Assembly (NCBI RefSeq): GCF_900156095.1 | Contig: NZ_FTMJ01000008.1 | Coordinates: 62,001 to 126,000 of the forward strand | Length of the DNA stretch: 64,000 nucleotides | Direction of reading: 5' to 3' | Origin: Aeromonas sp. RU39B | GTDB lineage: Bacteria > Pseudomonadota > Gammaproteobacteria > Enterobacterales > Aeromonadaceae | Shown: piece by piece, positions 42,983 to 51,019 of the stretch | Position numbering within the stretch: position 1 is the stretch's first letter | How the letters are laid out: each line of letters opens with the position of its first letter | Translations under genes and position numbers: made by a program | Notes under the pieces: model-generated | What the model was told of the DNA's origin: nothing | The model's input: only the letters and a program-made list of their open reading frames with translations | Databases searched by the model: none

Positions 42983-45067
42983 ATGGATATTGAAAAAACT
43001 CTGGGTAGCGTTGAACAAGAGCTTCGCCGGCTCACTTCCCAACATGAGCAGGAAGTGGCGATGCACGCTGTGCTGCCGCAGCGTTTTGCCATGAATATGG
43101 CCACCTTTGAGCGGTTGATGCCGGATATTCATGACTACTTCAAAGACTATCAACCAAGTCGCCCATTTCGTTTTTTCTGCAATGAGAACGGAGAGCCCAA
43201 CCTGCTTTGGCTGGATGAGCAGGTCGCGCTTTATGGGCAGAATCCTTATGGTGATGCAAGAGATCAGGTTCGCGATGTGATCGACAACGCTGAACTGAAC
43301 TGCATCGATTTTATTGCCCAGTGGTTTATTGATGGGCAGATCCACATTAAATACAACAATGACATCTCCAATCTCAAGAACAAGAGCGATCTTGAAGGTT
43401 TGCGCTTATCTGATGCCCTTGATTGTGAGATCCCGCTAGCGTTGATGTACGGTGTTGGCTTGGGATATCAACTCGGTTATCTGTATGAGCAGTGCCGGGT
43501 TAAGCACCTGTTTGCCTTTGAGCCAGACGTTGACATGTTCTATGCGTCCTTGTTCTGTTTTGACTGGCACGCCTTGCTAACTTACATGGAGCAGGAGTCG
43601 TTAAGCCTCCACCTGTTTATTGGTGTGGATGAGCAAACGCTGGTCAGTGACATGATGGAGGCTCTGCATCGTAAAGGTGCTTTCTGGTCAGCTTCTTATT
43701 TCTCCTTCTTCCACTATCACAGCGAAAAGATTCACCGTTTGATTGAGAAGGTTGAGCATGAGTTTTATCTGCTCAAAACTGGTTGGGGATTTTTTGACGA
43801 CAACATCTATGCACTGGCACATAGCCACCATAACCTGACCAGCGGCACCCCGTTTTTGCTTAAAAAACGAGCTAACCATTACAGTGATACGCCGGTTTTT
43901 GTTGTAGGGAATGGGCCGTCACTGGATGGAACCATCGAGTTTATTCGTCAGCACCAGCACCAGGCGGTCATTATTGCCTGTGGCACCGCGGTGAGTGCGC
44001 TTTACAAGGCAGACATCAAGCCGGATATCTATGTGGCAGTTGAGCGCACCAAGAGTTCAGCCGATTTTCTTGAAATCCTTAATGCTCATGATTTCCTCAA
44101 GGATGTCACTTTCCTGAGTGTTGATGTGATTCACCCTGAATGTCAGCGATTCTTCCGTCAGACAGGGTTGGCTTTAAAGCCAAATGAGCCTATGTATTCC
44201 ATGCTGTTCGATGCTTGCCATGGTGAGCTGGTGCATGACTTAATTGAGTATCCCAATCCCTTTGTGGGCAATACGGGCCTCAATTATGCGGCGTTGCTCG
44301 GATTTAAACGTGCCTATCTGTTCGGTATCGATAACGGCTTTCGTGATGCGCACAAGCACCACTCTTCGCTGAGTCTCTATTACAACGATAAGAAAGAGAC
44401 CAAGATGGTGAATGAGACTCACGATACCTTCCCAGCTCGCGCCAACTTTGGTGGGGAAGTGCGGATTAACCATCTGTTTGGCCTCTCTATCCACAATATG
44501 GAGTGTGTGCTGCGCAAAAGTGAGATGGTCTGCTTTAACTGCAGTGACGGTGCTTATATAGATGGTGCACGTCCCACTCCGGTTGATACCATCACCTTGA
44601 CCGGGCCTGCCATTGACAAGTCCCAATTGATGCAAAACTTGATGAAGGATAATTTTGCCCCCTTCGATCTTTCTCGCATCGATTTTGACGCTGCACTGGA
44701 TTCGCGCTTTTTTAGTGAGATGATAGAAAAATGTCGGGCGGATTGGCGCGATGTTGAGCCTGAATATAACGCTGTGTTGACAGTGATGCAGCGTCATCAC
44801 GACTATCTGCTCTATCTGCTGATGAGTACCAATAAACGTCACTTTTATCGCGTGTTGATTGGCTCTATCAACTATTTCTACGCCAACATCATCAGCGTCA
44901 TGATGGCCCATCTCAAAGCTCCGGCCGATGTCCTAGCTGACAAAATAAAAGCAGCGTTGAGCATTCTCGATGCGTTTTTTGAGGACGCACAGGTTATCTA
45001 TGCTGATGCGTTTGAGCGCCATGATGCCACCTATTTCAGTGGGTTGGATGTGTTCAAGCACGCATAG
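42983..45067 (+). CDS. maf1: Flagellin glycosyltransferase Maf1
   Basis: A 694-residue motility accessory factor (MAF/DUF115 type), the family thought to transfer nonulosonic acids such as pseudaminic acid onto flagellin before export. The conserved core reads FVVGNGPSLDGTIEFIRQHQ, VIIACGTAVSALYKADIKPDIYVAVE, NTGLNYAALLGFKRAYLFGIDNGF. The N-terminal (residues 1-250) and C-terminal helical parts are typical. It starts six bases after the FliT-like gene, in the filament operon. Loss of Maf1 in Aeromonas is known to abolish the polar flagellum. Confidence 0.92.
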   Translation: MDIEKTLGSVEQELRRLTSQHEQEVAMHAVLPQRFAMNMATFERLMPDIHDYFKDYQPSRPFRFFCNENGEPNLLWLDEQVALYGQNPYGDARDQVRDVIDNAELNCIDFIAQWFIDGQIHIKYNNDISNLKNKSDLEGLRLSDALDCEIPLALMYGVGLGYQLGYLYEQCRVKHLFAFEPDVDMFYASLFCFDWHALLTYMEQESLSLHLFIGVDEQTLVSDMMEALHRKGAFWSASYFSFFHYHSEKIHRLIEKVEHEFYLLKTGWGFFDDNIYALAHSHHNLTSGTPFLLKKRANHYSDTPVFVVGNGPSLDGTIEFIRQHQHQAVIIACGTAVSALYKADIKPDIYVAVERTKSSADFLEILNAHDFLKDVTFLSVDVIHPECQRFFRQTGLALKPNEPMYSMLFDACHGELVHDLIEYPNPFVGNTGLNYAALLGFKRAYLFGIDNGFRDAHKHHSSLSLYYNDKKETKMVNETHDTFPARANFGGEVRINHLFGLSIHNMECVLRKSEMVCFNCSDGAYIDGARPTPVDTITLTGPAIDKSQLMQNLMKDNFAPFDLSRIDFDAALDSRFFSEMIEKCRADWRDVEPEYNAVLTVMQRHHDYLLYLLMSTNKRHFYRVLIGSINYFYANIISVMMAHLKAPADVLADKIKAALSILDAFFEDAQVIYADAFERHDATYFSGLDVFKHA

Positions 45068-45094
45068 AAACTGCGCTTATCAATATGATGGCGC

Positions 45095-45119
45095 TACTCA
45101 TGCCCGATGGGCATGAGTA
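45095..45119 (+). repeat. Perfect 11-bp inverted repeat after maf1
   Basis: TACTCATGCCC / GGGCATGAGTA with a three-base loop (GAT), in the 89-base gap between maf1 and the probable GTG start of the FkbH-like gene. There is no T run, so it is not a standard terminator; it could slow transcription, protect mRNA ends or bind a regulator. Confidence 0.8.
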
Positions 45120-45156
45120 CAATGCGGCGGTGAATAAACCTTGTCTGAGGAATGCG

Positions 45157-46785
45157 GTGCCTACCATCACCCTGGCTTCCAATGTGTTTCTGATGCCCGG
45201 CAATGCGGCTTGGTATCCTCTTACTCTGATGGGGACGCTGGAGCATGCCCCGCAGGGTGTTTGGCAGGCTACAAGCGATGAGCATATCGTCATTTGGTGT
45301 TGGGATGATCTGATTGACCATGATTGTCGCTGTCACTGGTCTTTACTGGATGACTCATCGCGCAAGCTTGCGATTGACGAGTGGCTGCAAGCCTTGCTGG
45401 CGCCGATGCGCCGTGAGGTTGGCGATGGGTTGATGCTTATCGGCGGCTGTTTTGTTCATGCCAATGCACTGTCGGGTCCTGTGTATGAGTGGCAAACTGA
45501 GTTTGAGCAGGCCTTTACCCGTCAATTAGAGGCTCACGACTTTCATGCGCTTCACCTTGATCACTGGCTCGCTGAGAAGGGGAGATCGCAGTGTGTGGAC
45601 TCCCGCAATCGCTACCTGTTCTCCTGTCCCTTCTCCATGTCCGGACTAGCGTCGCTGGCAAGCTGGATTGCAGCTCGTTTGCAGGCCTTGCGAGCCCCAG
45701 CCCGTAAAGTATTAGTGCTTGATTGTGATAACACCTTGTGGGGCGGGGTGATTGGCGAGGAGGGGCTCCATGGCCTGAAGCTGGGTCAGGATGGCGTCGG
45801 CAAGCTCTTCCAAGCGTTTCAGCGCGCCGCTGACTACTGGTATCAGCGTGGTGTTCTGTTGGCGCTGTGTTCTAAAAATCATCCTGATGACGTGTGGCAG
45901 GTGTTCGAGCATCATGCCGCTATGTGTCTTGGCCGTGCGCACATTGCCGCCAGTGCTATCTCGTGGGAGAGCAAGTCGGCCGGGTTGGTGCACATTGCCC
46001 AGCAGCTCAATCTGGGACTTGATGCCCTGTTGTTTTGGGATGACTCGCCCACCGAGCGCGCCGAAGTGCGGGCCAATTGTCCGCAAGTTGAGGTGGTGGA
46101 GCCCCCGACCGAGATCTGGTCCTGGCCGGATGCACTATTAACCCACCCATCATTGCGATCTCGAACGCTCACACGGGAAGATGTCCTGCGCCAGCACTCT
46201 TATCAGGCGCTCAAAGAGAGCGAAGCATGGAGACAGCAAAGCCGCAGTGACTCTGATTTTCTGGCCAGTTTGCAGCTGCAGGCGGGTTTGCATCCTCTGG
46301 GACCGGATAATCTTGGCCGGGCTGAGCAATTAGCCTTGAAAACCAATCAGTTCAACCTTTCATGCCAGCGTTACGATAAAGCGGCGCTGCAACATATTGC
46401 CGCCACCGGCCAGGTTTGGCTTGCTTCCTTGACGGACCGATTTGCCGATCATGGATTGGTGGGATTGTGCATCGTGCGCCCCATCGATAAACACTGCGCG
46501 CTGCTGGACTCACTGGCGCTCAGTTGCCGGGTTCTCTCACGCGGTATGGAATACTGGTTGCTTGCGCAGATCATCGCCGAGTTGCGCAAAGTTGGTGTGA
46601 CTCGGCTGTTGATTGCGGCCAGTCACTGCGAACGTAATCAACCCGCCTGGCAGTGGCTATTGACCTTGCCTGTGGTGGAGGTGCCTAATCCGGATCCGGC
46701 CGTTTTTTCTCAGCAACATTTTCTGGCAATGTCTCTCGATGACGCGGTGACCTTGCCTTGTCTGGAGTATTACCACCATGTCTGA
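45157..46785 (+). CDS. FkbH-like HAD-IIIC enzyme, probable glyceryl-ACP synthase type
   Basis: A 542-residue protein of FkbH architecture: an SGNH-like N-terminal part (ITLASNVFLMPG), a HAD-IIIC phosphatase domain with catalytic Asp residues in LVLDCDNTLWGGVIGEEG (D189, D191) and SKNHPDDV, then a GNAT-like C-terminal domain (KTNQFNLSCQRY, DHGLVGLCIV, LSCRVLSRGMEYWLL). FkbH enzymes load a glyceryl group from 1,3-bisphosphoglycerate onto an acyl carrier protein, and an ACP gene follows immediately, overlapping by eight bases. I chose the GTG at 45157 because TGAGG lies six bases upstream and the family N-terminus begins there; an ATG at 45085 has no ribosome binding site. Confidence 0.85.
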   Translation: MPTITLASNVFLMPGNAAWYPLTLMGTLEHAPQGVWQATSDEHIVIWCWDDLIDHDCRCHWSLLDDSSRKLAIDEWLQALLAPMRREVGDGLMLIGGCFVHANALSGPVYEWQTEFEQAFTRQLEAHDFHALHLDHWLAEKGRSQCVDSRNRYLFSCPFSMSGLASLASWIAARLQALRAPARKVLVLDCDNTLWGGVIGEEGLHGLKLGQDGVGKLFQAFQRAADYWYQRGVLLALCSKNHPDDVWQVFEHHAAMCLGRAHIAASAISWESKSAGLVHIAQQLNLGLDALLFWDDSPTERAEVRANCPQVEVVEPPTEIWSWPDALLTHPSLRSRTLTREDVLRQHSYQALKESEAWRQQSRSDSDFLASLQLQAGLHPLGPDNLGRAEQLALKTNQFNLSCQRYDKAALQHIAATGQVWLASLTDRFADHGLVGLCIVRPIDKHCALLDSLALSCRVLSRGMEYWLLAQIIAELRKVGVTRLLIAASHCERNQPAWQWLLTLPVVEVPNPDPAVFSQQHFLAMSLDDAVTLPCLEYYHHV

Positions 46786-47011
46786 TCTCAACGCCCTGCT
46801 GGTGCAGCAGTTTCCTTCGGTAGAGATAATGGCCGTCAATGATGGCTGGGGTATTGGCTCGTTTAGCCAATGGGATTCCCTGGCCCATTTCAATTTCCTG
46901 CTGCTGGTTGAGCAGCATTTCAATGTGCGTTTCGAGCCAGAAGAGCTCGCCAGTATGAAAACGCTCGGCCAGATCCGTGCTGCACTCTCTTCACGCGGGT
47001 TGACGGTGTGA
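46778..47011 (+). CDS. Acyl carrier protein (first copy)
   Basis: A 77-residue carrier protein. The phosphopantetheine Ser is in QWDSLAHFNFLLLVEQHF (DSL signature), followed by the helix ELASMKTLGQIRAAL. It overlaps the FkbH-like gene by eight bases and the next gene by four (GTGA), so it is translated with them. It would carry the acyl group made by the FkbH-like enzyme. It differs in sequence from the second ACP at 54645 and is probably specific for its own partners. Confidence 0.88.
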   Translation: MSDLNALLVQQFPSVEIMAVNDGWGIGSFSQWDSLAHFNFLLLVEQHFNVRFEPEELASMKTLGQIRAALSSRGLTV

Positions 47012-47772
47012 AGCAGGTGCTATTAACCGCACTGGATGCGCTTGGATTGGCGCCCGGCGATAGCATCATGGTGCACAGTGATGCCATGGTGGTGGCACAG
47101 TTTCCGGGACAGGGAAATGCTGAGGGGATTGCCGCATTCTGGTCTGGCTGGCAATCCTGGCTCGGCCATCAGGGCACGTTACTGGTGCCCACGTTTACCT
47201 ATAGCCTGACCCGCGGGGAGTGTTTCGACCCCATGGCATCGCCAAGTCAGGTCGGCTTGATGACCGACATTTTTCGCACTTTGCCTGGTGTTGTGCGCAC
47301 TCACGATCCCCTGTTTAGCGTGGCGCTAGCCGGCGCCGGGAGTGACAGCGTGCTGGCGGCATGTCCGAGTGATAACAGCTTCGGGCCGCGCAGTGTCTTT
47401 GCCTGGCTGGAAGAGCAGGATGGCTGGTTGGTTGGCATGGGATGTCATCCTGATCGCATTACCTTCACCCATTATGTTGAGCAGCAAGGCGGCGTCTCTT
47501 ATCGCTATATGAAGCGTTTTGTCGGTGAGAGACGCGAGGCGGGACACGTCGTTGCGTGCCACTGCGATTATTTTGTCCGCGATCTGTCACTGGCCAGCGA
47601 GATTGACCTCACCCGCCTAGTGGCAGCACTACGTACCGCCAATGTGTGGCGCGAGAGCTTGCTGGGCCGTATTCCGGTTTGGGCAGTACGCTGCCGTGAT
47701 TTCAGCGCTCAAGCGCTAGCGCTTCTTGCACAAAACCCCTACGCACTGATCCGGCAAGGCGCACTGACATGA
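47008..47772 (+). CDS. AAC(3)-family N-acyltransferase
   Basis: A 254-residue protein with the aminoglycoside 3-N-acetyltransferase fold signatures: GDSIMVHSD, GTLLVPTFTYSL, VGLMTDIFRTLPGVVRTHDPLFS and FTHYVEQQGGVSYRYMK. Despite the family name, its place between an ACP and glycan genes points to transfer of an acyl group to an amino sugar rather than drug resistance. The likely donor is the ACP-bound group loaded by the FkbH-like enzyme. It starts with GTG, overlapping the ACP stop. A resistance role is the less likely alternative. Confidence 0.8.
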   Translation: MKQVLLTALDALGLAPGDSIMVHSDAMVVAQFPGQGNAEGIAAFWSGWQSWLGHQGTLLVPTFTYSLTRGECFDPMASPSQVGLMTDIFRTLPGVVRTHDPLFSVALAGAGSDSVLAACPSDNSFGPRSVFAWLEEQDGWLVGMGCHPDRITFTHYVEQQGGVSYRYMKRFVGERREAGHVVACHCDYFVRDLSLASEIDLTRLVAALRTANVWRESLLGRIPVWAVRCRDFSAQALALLAQNPYALIRQGALT

Positions 47773-48179
47773 AGCTTCATCATATTGGTCTGGTCGTGCA
47801 AACGCTGGCGCCGGGCGTTGCTTACTGCCGAGATGTGCTAGGCATCAGTCGCTTTTCAGACGCGGTGCATGATCCTCTGCAGCAGGTGTGGGTGCAGTTT
47901 GCCTATGCCGACGAGGGTGTGACCTATGAGCTGGTGGCGCCCGCCAGTGATGATAGTCCGGTCTCTCAGGCGCTTAACACCCGTCATAATTTGCTTAATC
48001 ACCTTGCCTATGCAGTGCCGGATTTGGCGCTTGCTGCTGCGACGCTACGTCACCAGCGTCATATGCCACTTGGTGTTGCCAAACCGGCGATCGCCTTTGA
48101 CGGCGCACTGGTTCAGTTTTTCCTAAGCCCACTAGGGCATCTTGTCGAGCTTGTTGAAATTGCCGAGTCACATTCCTGA
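47769..48179 (+). CDS. VOC-superfamily (glyoxalase-like) protein
   Basis: A 136-residue protein with two beta-alpha-beta-beta-beta repeats of the vicinal oxygen chelate fold: HHIGLVVQTLAPGVAYCRDVLG, then HLAYAVPDLALAAATLR and GHLVELVEI. The metal ligands His, Glu, His and Glu appear in place (HHIG, TYELVAP, LNHLAY, HLVELVE). It resembles methylmalonyl-CoA epimerase-type members, so epimerisation or isomerisation of an acyl or sugar intermediate is possible. The start overlaps the previous stop (ATGA). Function unknown. Confidence 0.8.
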   Translation: MKLHHIGLVVQTLAPGVAYCRDVLGISRFSDAVHDPLQQVWVQFAYADEGVTYELVAPASDDSPVSQALNTRHNLLNHLAYAVPDLALAAATLRHQRHMPLGVAKPAIAFDGALVQFFLSPLGHLVELVEIAESHS

Positions 48180-49482
48180 TTTACCCCATGACTGGAACGA
48201 ACCGTCCCAGATTGGTGAGGCGCTCTACGCCCTGGCCTGCGCCCTGTATCCTATCAACCGTAGCCTGACAGGGGACGGCGTGCGCCAGAGTCTGGCTATG
48301 CTCAGGCACTATTTGCCTGGGTTGCAGACTCATGAAATGGCCAGTGGCACCCAGTGTTTTGACTGGACCGTGCCCGATGAATGGAACGTGCGTGAGGCAT
48401 ATATCATCGGTCCTGATGGTAGCAAGGTCGTGGATTTTGCCCAGCATAACCTGCACCTGGTGGGCTATTCCGAGCCGGTAGACGTGACCTTGTCGCTCGA
48501 TGAGCTACAGGCGCATTTGCACTCTTTACCTGCCCAGCCTGATGCGATTCCGTATGTGACGTCATATTACCGGCGCCGCTGGGGATTTTGCCTGCCCCAT
48601 CGCCAGCGCGAGCAGCTACCCGCCGGGCAATACCGCGTGGTGATCGATGCGACGTTGGCGCCTGGTTCGATGACATATGGCGACTTGCTACTCCCAGGCG
48701 ACAGTCAGGAAGAGGTGCTGCTTTCAAGCTACCTGTGCCACCCGTCGATGGCTAATAACGAGCTCTCCGGGCCGCTGGTGGGGGTGTTTCTGATGGCTTG
48801 GCTGGCCAGCTTGCCGCAGCGCCGCTATAGCTATCGCCTGATGCTGGTGCCGGAAACGTTGGGGGCAATTGCCTATCTGTCGCGCCACTTAGACCATCTC
48901 AAATTGCACACAATTGCGGGTTTTAATCTCTCGTGTCTGGGTGATGAGCGCGCCTACTCCTATCTGCCATCGCGTAAGGGTAATACGCTCGCTGACCGTG
49001 TTCTGGTGCATGTGCTGCGTCATACCGACCCGGCCTATCACCACTACAGTTTCCTCGATCGCGGCTCTAACGAGCGGCAATTGTGCGCGCCTGGCGTGGA
49101 TCTGCCGGTGGCCTCGATGATGCGCAGCAAATATGGCTGCTTTCCGGAGTACCACACTTCCCTTGATGATCTCTCCCTGATCACGCCTGCAGGTTTGGCT
49201 GGCAGTTTTATGGCACTGCGCCGGGCTATTGAGTGTATTGAGCTCGAAGGCCGCTACTGTGTCACCGTGATGGGGGAGCCACAGCTGGGTAAGCGTGGCC
49301 TCTATCCGGATCTGTCGACCAGCCACTCCGGCTGGCAGGTGCGCGATATGATGAATCTCTTGGCGTACTCTGACGGCGAGCTCACGCTATTCGAGATTGC
49401 CGAAACCATCGCCATCCCGTTTTGGAAGGCGCGCCAGCTGGCAGACCTGTTACTCGAGCACGATGTGCTGCGGGCCGTTTAG
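48142..49482 (+). CDS. DUF4910/DUF2172 aminopeptidase-like protein with winged-helix tail
   Basis: A 446-residue protein of the COG4310-type family often found in surface-glycan clusters. The N-terminal region has ALYPINRSLTGDGVRQSL; the M28-like core has SSYLCHPSMANNELSG (metal-binding His), LMLVPETLGAIAYLSRH and PEYHTSLDDL (second metal site); a C-terminal winged helix follows (ELTLFEIAETIAIPFWKARQL). A metal-dependent hydrolase role, perhaps deacylation, is inferred. No ATG fits; the frame opens after a stop at 48133 and must start at a TTG (48142, 48151 or 48154), overlapping the VOC gene. The stop overlaps that of the converging gene. Confidence 0.8.
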   Translation: MSSLLKLPSHIPDLPHDWNEPSQIGEALYALACALYPINRSLTGDGVRQSLAMLRHYLPGLQTHEMASGTQCFDWTVPDEWNVREAYIIGPDGSKVVDFAQHNLHLVGYSEPVDVTLSLDELQAHLHSLPAQPDAIPYVTSYYRRRWGFCLPHRQREQLPAGQYRVVIDATLAPGSMTYGDLLLPGDSQEEVLLSSYLCHPSMANNELSGPLVGVFLMAWLASLPQRRYSYRLMLVPETLGAIAYLSRHLDHLKLHTIAGFNLSCLGDERAYSYLPSRKGNTLADRVLVHVLRHTDPAYHHYSFLDRGSNERQLCAPGVDLPVASMMRSKYGCFPEYHTSLDDLSLITPAGLAGSFMALRRAIECIELEGRYCVTVMGEPQLGKRGLYPDLSTSHSGWQVRDMMNLLAYSDGELTLFEIAETIAIPFWKARQLADLLLEHDVLRAV

Positions 49483-49730
49483 TCGAGACGCTCGAGCAGG
49501 GCGACCATCTCGCCCTCCAGCCAATCCGCAAGGCCTATCCAGTCTTGGCGCTCCTGGCAGGTGAGCAGGGCGGCGACAATGGCGCCAAACTCGCTCTGCT
49601 GCTGTGATGGCAAGTGCCCCATGGCCTGCTCCAGCAAAGCGGGCAATTCCATGACGGCAGCAGCAGACTGGCCGAGTCGAAATTGGTGGGCCAGCGCCAC
49701 GAAGTGGTGAGTGAGATCGCGCTGAGTCAT
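49479..49730 (-). CDS. Small helical protein after maf2
   Basis: An 83-residue helical protein (MTQRDLTHHFVALAHQFRLGQ, then EFGAIVAALLTCQERQDWIGLADWLEGEMVALLERLD). It starts at an ATG overlapping the maf2 stop by four bases, and its stop (TAA) overlaps the TAG of the converging DUF4910 gene. I do not recognise a family. A small helical gene also precedes maf1 (42680-42976), so Maf proteins in this organism may each have a helper. That idea is inference. Confidence 0.65.
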   Translation of the reverse strand: MTQRDLTHHFVALAHQFRLGQSAAAVMELPALLEQAMGHLPSQQQSEFGAIVAALLTCQERQDWIGLADWLEGEMVALLERLD

Positions 49731-51019
49731 ACACAAAACTCCGGGTGATAAGCACACCCCTGCACAGCCGCGCCGCGCCGACTGGTATTCCAAAATTGCA
49801 CCTCTGGATGAGCCTGTATATAGCGCTCCAGCTCAATCTGATAGGTGGTGAAATTAGGGTTGGTCGCCACGCGGCGCCCTTGGCCATCGAGTGTCCAGCT
49901 TAAGGCGTGGCTGGCGGCTGGGCCCAGCTCGCCACTTTGCCAACCGCTGTGGGTTTGCCCTTCGATAAACGCAAAATCGCAGCCCAGCAGGATCACCTCG
50001 CTGGCCCCCATCTTGACGGCCAGATCAACCGTTGGGTGCAGCACGCTGCCGCCGTGGTGCAATATGCCCTTGGGATGTTGTTGCCGCAGCGCCGCAAACA
50101 TCGGACTGCTCGAATAGGCGGTCAAGCGTGGCCCGGGCCAGCTGTCGAGCACCGGTCCCGGCACCAGCGGAAAATAGACCAGTGGCAACGGCGCAACACC
50201 GTCTACCGAGAGGCGCTGACTGGTCATGGCATCATCGATGCTGACCACCAGCGTCGGCATGATCCCCGCGCGCTTGAGAAAGGCGAGTGCTGTATCCACG
50301 CACAGCAGTAGCGTGTGCGGAAACCGTTCAAGATAGACCTTGAGGGCTGGCAATGACCACTGCAGTGAGGGGCCACTGGCCACCACCAGTGCGGCGGCGC
50401 CGGGGTAGCTGCCAAAGAGCGCTGCAACATCACCGTCTTGCTCAATACGCGGGCGATTATCGGCCAACCGGTCGCGAATGGCGGGGCTATCCGGGTCAAA
50501 GCGCTGCCGGGTATACCTGGCGAGGTTTTCGCTCACCAGTCGTCCGCGAATGGCCACCGCCTGCTCTTCCACCAGTTGCAATTCGGCGGGTAAGGCAAAG
50601 AAGGGGAGATCAATCTCCGATTCATCGGCGGCGAGGGTCAGTGTGACGCGTGGATCATCCAGCCAGTCCTGTTGCTCCAGCACGGTGAGCACCAGTACAA
50701 ACAGGTGACGGTTGAGAATATGCACCTGTAGCTGGCGCAGCCGGGAGCGTGACAGTAGCGCCCGTTGCAGGTCACCGAGCCCGGTGCCATAGACATGCAG
50801 GGTTGGGTGATCTGGCAGGCTGGCAGCTTGCAGCATCGCTTCAGCCTCCCGGTCATGACGGCTGGTGAGCTGAATGCCGTTGACCAGCAGGGTGCTACCG
50901 GCACCTTCGCACAGCGCGACCTCAAGCTCGTTTGGATTGGCGGCTGTCAGCGCGATGGCAATCTTCGGCCAGCGCCGCGTGATGATGGCTAGGTGCAAAG
51001 AGAGCAGTTCATCATTCAT
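49727..51019 (-). CDS. maf2: Second Maf-type flagellin glycosyltransferase (Maf2)
   Basis: A 430-residue MAF/DUF115 protein, shorter than Maf1. The conserved core reads AALVVASGPSLQWSLPALK, LLLCVDTALAFLKRAGIMPTLVVSIDD and VDLAVKMGASEVILLGCDFAFIEG. It belongs to the same operon as pseI, pseG and pseF, so it probably uses the CMP-nonulosonic acid they make. It could attach the sugar to flagellin, or be specific for other targets such as lipopolysaccharide. I chose the ATG at 51019, eight bases inside the pseI end; a TTG at 51028 is less likely. Confidence 0.85.
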   Translation of the reverse strand: MNDELLSLHLAIITRRWPKIAIALTAANPNELEVALCEGAGSTLLVNGIQLTSRHDREAEAMLQAASLPDHPTLHVYGTGLGDLQRALLSRSRLRQLQVHILNRHLFVLVLTVLEQQDWLDDPRVTLTLAADESEIDLPFFALPAELQLVEEQAVAIRGRLVSENLARYTRQRFDPDSPAIRDRLADNRPRIEQDGDVAALFGSYPGAAALVVASGPSLQWSLPALKVYLERFPHTLLLCVDTALAFLKRAGIMPTLVVSIDDAMTSQRLSVDGVAPLPLVYFPLVPGPVLDSWPGPRLTAYSSSPMFAALRQQHPKGILHHGGSVLHPTVDLAVKMGASEVILLGCDFAFIEGQTHSGWQSGELGPAASHALSWTLDGQGRRVATNPNFTTYQIELERYIQAHPEVQFWNTSRRGAAVQGCAYHPEFCV

